Assembly: GCA_965199665.1 (NCBI GenBank)
Contig: OZ241208.1
Coordinates: forward strand, 4,030,001 to 4,094,000
DNA length: 64,000 nucleotides
Reading direction: 5' to 3'
DNA from: JAVVHH01 sp965199665
Lineage (GTDB): Bacteria > Pseudomonadota > Alphaproteobacteria > Acetobacterales > Acetobacteraceae
Every line of letters begins with the position of its first letter. Positions within the stretch are counted from its first letter, which is position 1. Both the position numbers and the translations under genes were made by a program. This document shows positions 25,355 through 34,182 of this stretch, one piece after another. The notes below the pieces were generated by a model, which was not told where the DNA came from, searched no databases, and saw only the letters and a program-made list of their open reading frames with translations.

Positions 25355-26860
25355 ATGGCGGCCCACCTCCTCGCCATCGACCAGGGCACCACCTCGACCC
25401 GCGCCATCGTGTTCCGCCCCGACCTCTCCGTCGTGGCGGGCGCGCAGGAGGAATTCCCGCAGCATTTCCCCGCCTCCGGCGCCGTGGAGCATGAGCCGGA
25501 GGACCTCTGGACCACCGCGCTCTCCACCGCCCGCGCCGCGCTGGCCCGCGCCGGCCTGCGCGCCGCCGACATCGCCGCCCTCGGCATCGCCAACCAGCGC
25601 GAGACGGCCATCGTGTGGGACCGCCGCACCGGCCGCCCCATCCACCGCGCGATCGTCTGGCAGGACCGCCGCACCGCGCCCGAATGCGCCGCCCTGCTCG
25701 CCGCCGGTCACGGCCCGTGGGTGGCCGAGCGCACCGGCCTGGTCATCGACCCGTATTTCTCCGCCACCAAGATCGCCTGGCTGCTCGACCGCGTGGACGG
25801 CGCCCGTGCCGCCGCCGAGCGTGGCGATCTCGCTTTCGGCACCGTCGACACCTGGCTGCTCTGGCGCCTCACCGGCGGCCGCGTCCACCAGACCGACGCC
25901 ACCAACGCCGCCCGCACCATGCTGTTCGACATCGGCCGTGGCGCCTGGGACGACGACCTGCTCCGCCTCCTGCGCATCCCCGCCGCCCTGCTGCCGACCG
26001 TGCGCGACTGCGCCGCCGATTTCGGCACCACCGAGCCCGGCCTGTTCGGCGGCCCCATCCGCATCGGCAGCGTCGTCGGCGACCAGCAGGCCGCCACGGT
26101 TGGTCAGGCCTGCTTTGAGCCCGGCATGATCAAGGCCACCTACGGCACCGGCTGCTTCGTCCTGCTCAATGTCGGCCCCGAGCGCGTCGCCTCCCGCAAC
26201 CGGCTGCTCGCCACGATCGCCTACCAGCTCGACGGCCGCCGCACCTATGCGCTGGAAGGCTCCATCTTCGTGGCCGGCGCCGCCGTGCAATGGCTGCGCG
26301 ACGGGCTCGGCCTGCTGGAGAACGCCGCCGCCAGCGGTCCCCTGGCCGCCGCCGCCGATGACGGGCAGGACGTGGTGATGGTCCCCGCCTTCACCGGGCT
26401 CGGCGCGCCGCACTGGTCCCCCGACACCCGCGGCGCGCTGTTCGGCCTCACCCGCAACACCGGCCCGCGCGAGCTGGCCCGCGCCGCGCTGGAAAGCGTG
26501 TGCTTCCAGACCGCCGACCTGCTGGACGCCATGCACGCCGACTGGCCGGCCGCCGGCGAGCACCGCCCGGTCCTGCGCGTCGATGGCGGCATGATCGCCT
26601 CGGACTGGACGATGCAGCGCTTGGCCGACCTGCTCGACGCGCCGGTCGACCGCCCCACCATCGCCGAGACCACGGCGCTGGGCGCGGCCTATCTGGCCGG
26701 GCTACAGGCCGGGCTGTGCCCGCCGCCGGCGCAATGGGGCCGCTCCTGGCAACTCGAACGCCGTTTCGAGCCCGCCATGCCGGCTCCGCGCCGCCACGCC
26801 CGCCTGCGCGCCTGGCACGACGCGGTCCGCCGCCTCGTCCGGCCCGGCGACGCCCCATGA
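25355..26860 (+). CDS. glpK: Glycerol kinase
   Basis: GlpK phosphorylates glycerol to sn-glycerol 3-phosphate with ATP. The 501-residue FGGY kinase starts LLAIDQGTTSTRAIVF (residues 4-19), with the phosphate-binding DQGTTSTR loop. FGGY signature regions include NQRETAIVWDRRTGRP (about 76-91) and the C-terminal RVDGGMIASDW (about 407-417). YGTGCFVLLN (about 263-272) is the second ATP-contact region. The stop overlaps the glpD start by 4 bases (ATGA). Confidence 0.96.
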   Translation: MAAHLLAIDQGTTSTRAIVFRPDLSVVAGAQEEFPQHFPASGAVEHEPEDLWTTALSTARAALARAGLRAADIAALGIANQRETAIVWDRRTGRPIHRAIVWQDRRTAPECAALLAAGHGPWVAERTGLVIDPYFSATKIAWLLDRVDGARAAAERGDLAFGTVDTWLLWRLTGGRVHQTDATNAARTMLFDIGRGAWDDDLLRLLRIPAALLPTVRDCAADFGTTEPGLFGGPIRIGSVVGDQQAATVGQACFEPGMIKATYGTGCFVLLNVGPERVASRNRLLATIAYQLDGRRTYALEGSIFVAGAAVQWLRDGLGLLENAAASGPLAAAADDGQDVVMVPAFTGLGAPHWSPDTRGALFGLTRNTGPRELARAALESVCFQTADLLDAMHADWPAAGEHRPVLRVDGGMIASDWTMQRLADLLDAPVDRPTIAETTALGAAYLAGLQAGLCPPPAQWGRSWQLERRFEPAMPAPRRHARLRAWHDAVRRLVRPGDAP

Positions 26861-28347
26861 CCCCCCGTGTCGACGTCGCGGTGATCGGCGGCGGCATCAA
26901 TGGCTGCGGCATCGCCCGCGAGCTCGCCGGGCGCGGCCATTCGGTGACGCTGTTCGAGATGAACGATCTCGGCAGCGCTACCTCGGCCGCCTCCACCAAG
27001 CTGATCCATGGCGGCCTGCGCTACCTCGAGCACCGCGAGTTCCGCCTGGTGCGCGAGGCGCTGGCCGAACGCGAGGTGATTTGGGCGATGGCGCCGCACA
27101 TCGTCCGCCCGCTCCGCTTCGTGCTGCCGCACCACCGGGGCATGCGCTCCCGCGCCCTGCTCCGCATCGGGCTGCTGCTCTACGACACGCTGGGCGGCCG
27201 CCGCCTGCTGCCGCCCACCCGCACCCTCGATCTCACCGCCGACGAGGCGGGCCGGCCGCTCAAGCCCGACTTCACCCGCGGCTTCGAATACTCCGATTGC
27301 TGGGTGGAGGACTCGCGCCTGGTCGTGCTCAACGCCCGCTCCGCCGCCGATCTCGGCGCCGTCATCCTCCCCCGCACCCGCGTGACCGCCGCACGCCGCG
27401 ACGGAACCGCTTGGCGCCTGGACGCGGAGACGCAGGACGGCGAACGCCTCGAGCTCGAGGCCGGCATCCTCGTCAACGCCGCCGGACCCTGGGTCGAGCG
27501 CGTGCTCACCGGCATCGCCGGCCGCAACGGGGCGAGCCGCATCCGCCTCGTCCGCGGCAGCCACATCGTCACCCGGCGGCTGTTCGCGCACGACCGCGCC
27601 TACATTTTCCAGAACGCCGACCGCCGGATCATCTTCGCCATCCCGTACGAGGGCGACTTCACCCTGATCGGCACCACCGACCGCGACGCGGACGGCGACC
27701 CGGGCGCCGCCACCGCTGGCCCCGACGAGATCGAGTATCTCTGCCGCGCCGCCAGCGAATACTTCCGCGATCCCGTCACCCCCGACGACGTGGTCTGGAC
27801 CTATGCCGGCGTCCGTCCGCTCTACGACGACGGCGCCACGGCGGCGCAGGAAGCGACCCGCGACTACGTTCTGACGCTCGACGCCCCGGCCGCGGCCGCG
27901 CCGATCCTGTCCGTGTTCGGCGGCAAGATCACCACCTATCGCCGCCTTGCCGGCGCCGTGCGCGACCGCCTCGCCCCGTTCCTGCCTCCCGCGCCGCGCC
28001 CCGGCTGGACCTCGCAGGCGTCGCTGCCCGGCGGCGACTTCCCGCAGACCGGCCTTCCCGCGCTCACCGCGAGCCTCGCCGCCGCCCATCCCAGCCTCGA
28101 CCCGGCCCTCCTTGCCCGCCTCGCCCGCACCTACGGCACGCTGGCCCGCCCGCTCCTGGCCGGCGCCGCCACCCCGGCCGATCTGGGCCCCGCCTTCGGC
28201 CCCTCGCTCACCGCCCGCGAGGTCGACCACCTCCGCACCGCCGAATGGGCGGTGACCTCGGACGACATCCTGTGGCGCCGCACCAAGCTCGGCCTCACCA
28301 TGCCCCCCGCCGGCCGCGCGGCGCTGGAGGCCTATCTCCGAGGCTAG
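26857..28347 (+). CDS. glpD: Aerobic glycerol-3-phosphate dehydrogenase
   Basis: GlpD is the membrane-associated FAD enzyme that oxidises glycerol 3-phosphate to dihydroxyacetone phosphate and reduces quinone. The 496-residue protein has the FAD Rossmann motif VIGGGINGCGIA (residues 8-19), STKLIHGGLRYLE (about 46-58), and the substrate-site segment VRPLYDD (about 321-327). FGGKITTYRRLA (about 354-365) is conserved in the family. The C-terminal domain is of normal length. Together with glpK this forms a two-gene glycerol catabolic operon; no glpF transporter gene is seen beside it. The end overlaps the convergent barrel gene by 4 bases. Confidence 0.96.
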   Translation: MTPRVDVAVIGGGINGCGIARELAGRGHSVTLFEMNDLGSATSAASTKLIHGGLRYLEHREFRLVREALAEREVIWAMAPHIVRPLRFVLPHHRGMRSRALLRIGLLLYDTLGGRRLLPPTRTLDLTADEAGRPLKPDFTRGFEYSDCWVEDSRLVVLNARSAADLGAVILPRTRVTAARRDGTAWRLDAETQDGERLELEAGILVNAAGPWVERVLTGIAGRNGASRIRLVRGSHIVTRRLFAHDRAYIFQNADRRIIFAIPYEGDFTLIGTTDRDADGDPGAATAGPDEIEYLCRAASEYFRDPVTPDDVVWTYAGVRPLYDDGATAAQEATRDYVLTLDAPAAAAPILSVFGGKITTYRRLAGAVRDRLAPFLPPAPRPGWTSQASLPGGDFPQTGLPALTASLAAAHPSLDPALLARLARTYGTLARPLLAGAATPADLGPAFGPSLTAREVDHLRTAEWAVTSDDILWRRTKLGLTMPPAGRAALEAYLRG

Positions 28348-29306
28348 AACGCCAGCGACAAGCCGGCCGACCAGCCGCTGATCCCGTTGCCCAGCAGCAC
28401 GGAGCCGCGCAGCACGAGGCCCTCCACCCCGCGGATCAGCCCCCGCTCCACCAGCTCGATCCCGCCGCCGATCTCGGCGAACGCATCGAAGTCGAGGGCG
28501 CGCTGCTGCCCCGTCAGCAGGGTGCCGCCGGCGAAGCCGAGCCACCGCACCTCCCGGCCGAGGAGCTGCCACGTCGTGGGCCCGTTGACCCCGACCCGCG
28601 CCGTCCCGACGCCGAAATGGCCGTCACCGCGAAAGGCGCGGTCGCTGGCGCTGTAATTGGAGGAAACGAACTGATTGTAGCGGAGGCTCGCGCTCACCCG
28701 GTGATCGCCCGCGAAGCTGTGCCGGTACACCGCTTCCAGCGCGCCGCCGATCAGGGCATCGTCGATCCGGACCCGGCGCAGGAGGTTCCCGGTCGCGACC
28801 TCGACCTGCGCGGCCCCCGGTCCGCTGAACCGCGTATCCGATTCGATGCGGGAGTAGCCGCCGAGCAGGACCGGGCGGATCGTCACATCGTCCGTGACCA
28901 GGAAGTCGAGCCCCGCCCCCGCCAGGCCCGTGAAGACCCGGAAGTCGGTCCGCGCGCTCGACGGCAATCCGCCGGTCGAGACGATGAACAGGTCGTTGCC
29001 GCCGGCCTCCAGGTATCCCGCCGTCAGCTCCGCATGCACCGCCACCCGCCCGAGCCAGCCGGCGTCGAACGGCTCGAACCGATGACTGATCGGCAGCTGG
29101 TAGGTGTTGATGCGGAACCCGTCCGCGTCGTAATTCGCCGCCCCGATCCCCGGCGTCGCGCTGAAGATGCTCAAGGCCTGGAACGACTGGCCGATCCGCT
29201 GCTGCCGTACCAGGCTGCGGATCACGTCGGGGGTCACCTGCGCCCGCGCCGGCGTGCCCGCCAGGAGCAGCAGCGCCGCCCCGATGCGCCAGCCCCGCCC
29301 GATCAC
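28344..29306 (-). CDS. Outer-membrane beta-barrel (autotransporter-barrel-like) protein
   Basis: This 320-residue exported protein has a signal peptide (GAALLLLAGTPARA, cleavage near residue 23). The rest alternates short strands with aromatic residues and loops, as in GLDFLVTDDVTIRPVLLGG and RVSASLRYNQFVSSNY, and ends in SAGLSLAF with the terminal phenylalanine expected for BAM-dependent outer-membrane barrels. There is no passenger domain. The GTG start overlaps the stop of the M23 peptidase gene by 4 bases (GTGA), so the two act from one operon. Exact function is unknown. Confidence 0.7.
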   Translation of the reverse strand: MIGRGWRIGAALLLLAGTPARAQVTPDVIRSLVRQQRIGQSFQALSIFSATPGIGAANYDADGFRINTYQLPISHRFEPFDAGWLGRVAVHAELTAGYLEAGGNDLFIVSTGGLPSSARTDFRVFTGLAGAGLDFLVTDDVTIRPVLLGGYSRIESDTRFSGPGAAQVEVATGNLLRRVRIDDALIGGALEAVYRHSFAGDHRVSASLRYNQFVSSNYSASDRAFRGDGHFGVGTARVGVNGPTTWQLLGREVRWLGFAGGTLLTGQQRALDFDAFAEIGGGIELVERGLIRGVEGLVLRGSVLLGNGISGWSAGLSLAF

Positions 29307-30493
29307 TGGAAGTCCGTCACGTCGTTGTTGAGCGGCATCTGGCCGACCCGCTCCCCGACCGGCCCGTCGGCGTCGATCCGCGCCGGCACGCCGCGATCGA
29401 GCCAGTCGTCCGGCCCCGCCAGCGTGCCGACGCGGCGGAAACCGGTGAGGGTGAACGGCAATCCGTTCGCGGCCAGCGGCGACGGCCCGTCCATCAGGTG
29501 GAAGTGCAAGTGCGGCGCCGTGGTGTTGCCGGTGTTGCCCAGCAGGCCGATGACCTGGCCCGTGACCACCCGGTCGCCGAGCGCCACCCGCAGGCTGCCC
29601 TTCTGCATGTGCGCGTAGAATGCGAACGCGCCACCTCCGATGTCGATGGCCAGCATGTTGCCGCCGATGGCCTCCGGCGTGACCCCCTTGGGCTCCGCGC
29701 CCGGCGCCTGCTCCTCCACCCCGTCCAGGCGGTTCGCCACCACCCCGTCCGCGACCGCGTGCACCGGTGTGCCGTAATACCGGTAGCTGGCCAACTGATC
29801 GGCCGGCCCGCTCATCGCCTGGCGGTCCGCCCCCAGTTGCACCCAGTCGATGGCGAACCGTTCCGGTGCCCGAAGCACGCCGTTGACCGCCAGGAGGGCG
29901 CCCCGATGCGGCGTCACGCTGTCGCAGCAGCCGTTCACCGCGACCCAGCCGGGCCCGCGCAGCGGCGGGGAGATTTCCCGGGCGGGCGCCCCCACCGGGG
30001 TTTCCGCCCCCACGAAGCTCGTCTGTGCCGGCAAGGGTGCGTCCGCGGCCCACGGCGCCGCGGCGCCCCCCGGTCCCACCGCCTGGCGCCGGATCGTCAG
30101 CCGCGCCGCCAGTCGCGTCGGCACCGCCGCGTCGCCCGCAAGCGCGACGTCCATGATCACCGTGCCCGAACCGCCCGGAGCGAGCTCCGTCCCTGTGCCG
30201 GCGAAGCGTGTCAGCATCGCGGCCAGGCGGTCGCCCTCGAGGTGCGACAGGTCATGCCCGGCCCCGTCCACCGCGTCGACCGCCTCGAGGCGGACAAAGA
30301 CGTGGCTCGTGTTCACCAGGGCGATCTCGAACGCGAGATGCAGCCGCCCGTCGGACCCGCGCACCGGATGGGGCGCGCTCAACGCGGTGGCCGAGATCGA
30401 GCTGAGCACCTCGCCGCCTCGCAGCGCCTGCGCCGACGCCTCGCCAGCGGCCAGCGCCCCGATCGCGATCAGCAGAGTGTTGACAGCCTTCAT
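29303..30493 (-). CDS. M23 family metallopeptidase, exported
   Basis: The 396-residue protein has a signal peptide (TLLIAIGALAAGEASAQ, residues 6-22) and a C-terminal LytM/M23 domain that would cut peptide cross-links of peptidoglycan in the periplasm. Zinc-site elements are PHRG (about residue 195) with the aspartate in FAIDW, GTPVHAVADGVV (about 240-251), AFYAHM (about 290-295) and the HLHFH signature (about 325-330). The N-terminal 180 residues resemble an immunoglobulin-like all-beta region. It shares an operon with the barrel protein, suggesting an envelope-remodelling role. Confidence 0.85.
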   Translation of the reverse strand: MKAVNTLLIAIGALAAGEASAQALRGGEVLSSISATALSAPHPVRGSDGRLHLAFEIALVNTSHVFVRLEAVDAVDGAGHDLSHLEGDRLAAMLTRFAGTGTELAPGGSGTVIMDVALAGDAAVPTRLAARLTIRRQAVGPGGAAAPWAADAPLPAQTSFVGAETPVGAPAREISPPLRGPGWVAVNGCCDSVTPHRGALLAVNGVLRAPERFAIDWVQLGADRQAMSGPADQLASYRYYGTPVHAVADGVVANRLDGVEEQAPGAEPKGVTPEAIGGNMLAIDIGGGAFAFYAHMQKGSLRVALGDRVVTGQVIGLLGNTGNTTAPHLHFHLMDGPSPLAANGLPFTLTGFRRVGTLAGPDDWLDRGVPARIDADGPVGERVGQMPLNNDVTDFQ

Positions 30494-30617
30494 GGGGCAC
30501 CACGACTGGACAGGCATCGACGCCGCAGCTCGTTCGATCACACCCGACCGCGGCAGCAACGAGCTTGAGAGCTTCTCCCGCGCGCCATCATCCTGACCGG
30601 TCGGGCACCCGTCGCCC

Positions 30618-31295
30618 TCAGGGGCACCGTTCGCCGCTCCGCTCCATCGAGGCCGCTTCCGCCATCGTCTTGTTGGCCGCGATCCCACCTCTCCGCGACT
30701 GGGCAGGGAACTTGACCCGCTGGCCCGGCTGATACGACCACCCCTGTCCCTCGCTGCACGAGGCCCCCGGACTCGTCCAGAACTCGTAGCCGCCATCCGC
30801 GAGCGAGTGCAGCTGGATTTGGCAGGGTCCCTGCACATCCGGCGTGTTCGGGCCGGCTTGGAACGTCCATCCACCGACCTCGGGCACGCCGATCCCCGCG
30901 ACGCTGAACAGATGTCCCCGGCCGGACCAGGCGCTGATGGCGAATTCGAGGTTCTGCCCGCGACGTCTCACCAGCAACATGGTCGTGTTTCGGTCGATGC
31001 AGTATTTGCCGCTGCTCGCCGACACGCCCGTGCCCGCACCCGGCTGCCCGGGCGCGGAGGGCTGGATCGCCGCGCGCGGGTAGGGCTCCGCCGGCGCGGG
31101 CGGACGATAGTACGGCCGTTCGGGCGCCGGATACGGCGCGGGCGGCGGGGGTTGATAGGCCGGCGGTTGCACGGCCTGCATCAGGTTCCGGATGATGCCA
31201 TCGAGTTGCGCGTCGGCGGACCGGACCGGGACCGCGGCAATGACGAAGCCCAACCCCGTATAGCCGACCCAAAGGCGAAGCGAGCGAGCCAACAT
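30618..31295 (-). CDS. Exported proline-rich protein of unknown function
   Basis: The 225-residue product begins with a signal peptide (WVGYTGLGFVIAAVPVRSADA, cleavage near residue 29). A tyrosine/proline-rich linker follows (about 44-85), and the C-terminal globular part has four cysteines, including GKYCIDRNTT and GASCSEGQGW, that could form disulfides in the periplasm. I recognise no family. It lies 124 bases upstream of the M23 gene on the same strand, and an operon is possible. The 164-base region up to 31459 separates it from the divergent DUF3828-like gene; I saw no clear motif there. Confidence 0.65.
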   Translation of the reverse strand: MLARSLRLWVGYTGLGFVIAAVPVRSADAQLDGIIRNLMQAVQPPAYQPPPPAPYPAPERPYYRPPAPAEPYPRAAIQPSAPGQPGAGTGVSASSGKYCIDRNTTMLLVRRRGQNLEFAISAWSGRGHLFSVAGIGVPEVGGWTFQAGPNTPDVQGPCQIQLHSLADGGYEFWTSPGASCSEGQGWSYQPGQRVKFPAQSRRGGIAANKTMAEAASMERSGERCP

Positions 31296-31459
31296 CGTCG
31301 CACCTCGAACTGATGGATCAATCTCCTACGATACCGATCGGCGAAGGGGAAGCCGATGGTCGGAAAATCCTCGCCGCGATTCGGCTCCTGGCCTGATCGT
31401 TTCTCCTTTGGAGACTCGCCTTCCCATCCTACGGTCACGAATTATCGGGGAGCCGACGG

Positions 31460-32635
31460 ATGTTTCGCCACGCCATCCTTCTTATTCTTGCGGTCGTCGC
31501 GTTCGTTTCGCCTGCGCACGCCGATCCGGCTTCCTCGGCCAAGAGCTTCCTGCTCCAGGTCTACGCGCCCTACCTCCGCCCGGGCGTGCCGACGGAGTGG
31601 ACCCGGTGGCTGGCCCCCGACCTCGTGGCGCTCCTCAAGCGGTCGCAACGGCTGACGCCGCCCGACGAGGTCGGGGTGCCCGCCGGTGATCCGATCTGCG
31701 ACTGCCAGGAGCGCGATCTGCACGGGCTGGCGATCACGACCGAGCCGGGCGAGGCCAACGAGGCGATCGGCACGGCGTCCTTCACCAATGTCGGGCGGCA
31801 GACCAGCATCCGCTTTCGCCTGATCGCCACCGGACGGGCGTGGCGCATCGCCGATGTCACGGGCGCCGATGGGGTGGGCCTGCGTCGCATGCTCGAGGAC
31901 GACATCGCGCGCCGCACGGCGGCCCGGCCGGCGCGGGTCGCCCAGGCCGCGCCTGCCGCGACGGCGCCCGCCCAACCATTCGACCCCCGCGAGATCGCCT
32001 GGGACGAAACGGACCTGCCCTCCCTCCTATTGCTCCGCTTCATGCCCCAAAAGGCCAGCTCGGCAACCGGATGGACCAACTGGGCGATGCGGCAGCAGAT
32101 GCTCGAGCGCGGCCAACTGCCCAATCTGACCTCGGCCGCCTGGCCCGCCTTCTTCGTCGGGCCGCGAAGCAAGTCGAGATCGCCGCTTTCGGCACTGCAG
32201 ATGACGCCGCAGGAGATGCAGGTTTTCCAGGACTGGAACATCCAGCGCTCGCGCGCCGTGCCTCCCGTGATCGTCCAGTCCGTGCCGTTCGCGCTGCCGC
32301 CCGACGCCTCCGCCTCCGACAAGATCGTGCGGCCGCTCGGGCTGCCCGCCCATGCCGCGGACGACGAGCAGCGGGTGCTCGGCATCGGCCTGACGCAAAT
32401 CGTCTATCTCGGCCTGGCGCACCCGGCCGACGAGGACGCGGTCGAGTTGCCCGACGCCGTCGCCGCCACCCTCCCGCGCGCGGGCGTGCGGCTGGAGACG
32501 CGGTTGCGCTGGGGGGAGCCGAAGCGAGTGGACGGCACGCTGCTGTTCCCCGGCGCGGTCCAGTCGCTCCGGCTCGTCGCGGGCACCCGGCTGGTCTGGG
32601 AACACCAGTTCCCCGCAGACGACCCTGGAAAATGA
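31460..32635 (+). CDS. Exported DUF3828-like protein
   Basis: The 391-residue protein has a signal peptide (ILLILAVVAFVSPAHA, cleavage near residue 21). The segment SAKSFLLQVYAPYL (about 26-39) is like the start of DUF3828 domains, which are exported and of unknown function; a cysteine pair CDC lies near residue 79. A low-complexity alanine/proline stretch (about 155-175) separates a second, unassigned C-terminal domain (about 176-391). It is a single-gene unit divergent from the proline-rich protein. Nothing in the sequence indicates a substrate. Confidence 0.65.
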   Translation: MFRHAILLILAVVAFVSPAHADPASSAKSFLLQVYAPYLRPGVPTEWTRWLAPDLVALLKRSQRLTPPDEVGVPAGDPICDCQERDLHGLAITTEPGEANEAIGTASFTNVGRQTSIRFRLIATGRAWRIADVTGADGVGLRRMLEDDIARRTAARPARVAQAAPAATAPAQPFDPREIAWDETDLPSLLLLRFMPQKASSATGWTNWAMRQQMLERGQLPNLTSAAWPAFFVGPRSKSRSPLSALQMTPQEMQVFQDWNIQRSRAVPPVIVQSVPFALPPDASASDKIVRPLGLPAHAADDEQRVLGIGLTQIVYLGLAHPADEDAVELPDAVAATLPRAGVRLETRLRWGEPKRVDGTLLFPGAVQSLRLVAGTRLVWEHQFPADDPGK

Positions 32636-32663
32636 GCTGGCCGTGGTCGTGCGGAGGCTGGCC

Positions 32664-32936
32664 TCAGCGCGGCCGCTCGACTCCGCCGCGGGGGGCCAGG
32701 CCGCGGGCGCGGAGGCAGCGTGTGATGGCGTCGCGCTTGAGCTGCTCCATGTAGGGTAGGTTCTGGAACTCCCAGTTCGGCTGCCCGGCCGAGATCGCGA
32801 TCGCTTCCTTCACCGCCGGGTCCTCGTCCACCCGGTCGGCGCAGGCGTGCTCCTGCGGGGAGGGCGCCGATACCAGCGTCGGCGCGGCGGTGCATGCGGC
32901 CAGCGCCAGCGGCGCGGCGAGCCACCAGCGCGTCAT
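32664..32936 (-). CDS. Small putative lipoprotein
   Basis: This 90-residue protein starts with a lipoprotein signal peptide, and its lipobox LAAC places the lipidated cysteine at residue 15. Two other cysteines, in HACADRV and ITRCLRARG, may form a disulfide. The rest is charged and probably helical. It overlaps nudC by 4 bases (ATGA) and follows it on the same strand. No family recognised. Confidence 0.65.
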   Translation of the reverse strand: MTRWWLAAPLALAACTAAPTLVSAPSPQEHACADRVDEDPAVKEAIAISAGQPNWEFQNLPYMEQLKRDAITRCLRARGLAPRGGVERPR

Positions 32937-33865
32937 GCCTGCGCCATCCAATCCTCGATCAGCCGGCGCGCGATGCTGTCGATCCGCGGCAGCTGGAAGC
33001 CGTGCGCGGCGGGGTCGCGCAGCGCGTCGCGGCTGAACCAGCGGGCGTCGCGCAGCTCGTCCTCCTGGATGGTGATCGCCTCCGACAGCCCTTCGGCGTA
33101 GAAGCCGAGCATCACGTTGCCGGGGAACGGCCAGGGCTGGCTGCTGTGATACTGCACGGCGCCGACCGCCACGCCGACCTCTTCCAACACCTCGCGCGCC
33201 ACCGCCTCTTCCAGGCTCTCGCCGGGCTCCACGAAGCCGGCCAGGGTCGAATACATGGTCGAGTTCGGGAAGCGCTGCGAATGCCCCAGCAGCGCGCGGT
33301 CGCCTCGATGCACCAGCATGATCACGGCCGGGTCGGTGCGCGGGAAATGCTGGGTGCCGCAGCCCGTGCAGACCAGCGCGTGCCCGGCGCTGCGCGGCTC
33401 GCACGGGGCGCCGCAGACGCCGCAGAATTTGTGCCGCGACCGCCAGTGCATCAGCGCGCGGGCATGGGCGAACACGGCCGCGTCGTCCGCCGGCAGCCGG
33501 CCGGCCAGCGCCCGCAGATCCTCGAAACGCGCCTCGCCGTCGCCGCGCAGCAGTGCCGCCGGGTCCTCCGCCGTGCTGACGTCCACCGCGAACACGGCCC
33601 GCCCGTCGCGCAGTCCCAGGAACGCCCACGGCCCGCCGGCCTGCACGCAGCGCTCCGCTTCCGCCCCGGTCAGGAACACGCCGGCCGGGCTGTCGGCCGC
33701 CGTCACCAGCGTCTTGGCGCGCCACACGATCACGAACACACTCTCCGGATCGGCCAGCCGGTCGGCGATCCAATCCGCGTCGTCGCGGCGCAGCCCGGCG
33801 CGGTCCAACGGGCTGCCGGCATAGGCGTTGATGCGGCTGGCGGTGATCGGGCTCATGCGCGCCAT
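32933..33865 (-). CDS. nudC: NAD(+)/NADH diphosphatase (Nudix hydrolase)
   Basis: NudC hydrolyses NAD(H) to NMN(H) and AMP and removes NAD caps from RNA in E. coli. The 310-residue protein has the zinc-ribbon CGVCGAPCEP with its second pair CTGCG (about residues 145-170), and the Nudix box GFVEPGESLEEAVAREVLEE with following VGV (about 212-234). The NudC-specific SQPWPFP motif comes right after (about 245-251). The ATG at 33865 is used, since the frame open upstream overlaps the SRP RNA gene. It is divergent from ffs. Confidence 0.94.
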   Translation of the reverse strand: MARMSPITASRINAYAGSPLDRAGLRRDDADWIADRLADPESVFVIVWRAKTLVTAADSPAGVFLTGAEAERCVQAGGPWAFLGLRDGRAVFAVDVSTAEDPAALLRGDGEARFEDLRALAGRLPADDAAVFAHARALMHWRSRHKFCGVCGAPCEPRSAGHALVCTGCGTQHFPRTDPAVIMLVHRGDRALLGHSQRFPNSTMYSTLAGFVEPGESLEEAVAREVLEEVGVAVGAVQYHSSQPWPFPGNVMLGFYAEGLSEAITIQEDELRDARWFSRDALRDPAAHGFQLPRIDSIARRLIEDWMAQA

Positions 33866-33885
33866 CTCTCGCACGCGTCTCCCGC

Positions 33886-33914
33886 TTGTGCCACCCCCGG
33901 GCCCCCGTGCTAAG
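33886..33914 (+). promoter_or_regulatory. Candidate promoter of the SRP RNA gene
   Basis: TTGTGC (33886-33891) and GCTAAG (33909-33914) are separated by 17 bases and end 7 bases before the predicted RNA 5' end at 33922. The spacing to the RNA supports it. Confidence 0.5.
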
Positions 33915-33921
33915 ACGCGGG

Positions 33922-34019
33922 CGGGAGGTCGGCGGCGGACGGGCGCCTCGCCAACCCGGTCAGGTCCGGAAGGAAGCAGCCGCAACGAGTTTCCGCTCGG
34001 GTCGATGGCCGGCCTCCCA
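33922..34019 (+). ncRNA. ffs: Signal recognition particle 4.5S RNA
   Basis: The bacterial small SRP RNA binds Ffh and targets membrane proteins co-translationally. The universally conserved apical domain is present as GGTCAGGTCCGGAAGGAAGC with AGCC following (33958-33981). The two ends pair: GGGAGGTCGGC (33923-33933) with GCCGGCCTCCC (34008-34018), including one G-U pair. The length of about 98 nucleotides fits the small alphaproteobacterial type. It lies upstream of dnaX on the same strand, as in several alphaproteobacteria. Ends are estimated from pairing and could be off by a few bases. Confidence 0.93.
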
Positions 34020-34023
34020 CCCC

Positions 34024-34151
34024 CGCTCAAACCCTTGTTTGAGCGATCTTGTTTCCCCGCTCAAACCCTTGTTTGAGCGATCTTGTTTCCCCCCGCTCAA
34101 ACCCTTGTTTGAGCGATCTTGTTTCCCCCGCTCAAACCCTTCGTTTGAGCG
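34024..34151 (+). repeat. Four tandem perfect hairpins after ffs
   Basis: Four copies of CGCTCAAAC-CCTT-GTTTGAGCG (34024-34045, 34058-34079, 34094-34115, and 34129-34151 with loop CCTTC) are joined by nearly identical linkers ATCTTGTTTCCCC of 12 to 14 bases. Each copy is a 9-bp perfect stem. The last one is followed by TTTCTCTTC. The composition is much less GC-rich than the surroundings. The array lies 4 bases after the SRP RNA and 31 bases before dnaX. It may be a multiplied ffs terminator, a set of tandem protein-binding sites, or a mobile repeat. The period of 34-36 bases is about three helical turns. Confidence 0.9.
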
Positions 34152-34182
34152 TTTCTCTTCTCCAAGGAGTAGCGGCGCCTCC

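Noticed and set aside
27081..29618. 845-residue plus-strand open frame over glpD and the barrel gene
   Set aside because: Arginine/proline-rich composition typical of an out-of-frame reading; glpD and the exported barrel explain the region.
34024..34151. CRISPR array
   Set aside because: The repeats are palindromic, the intervening 12-14 bases are nearly identical to each other rather than unique spacers, and no cas genes are nearby.
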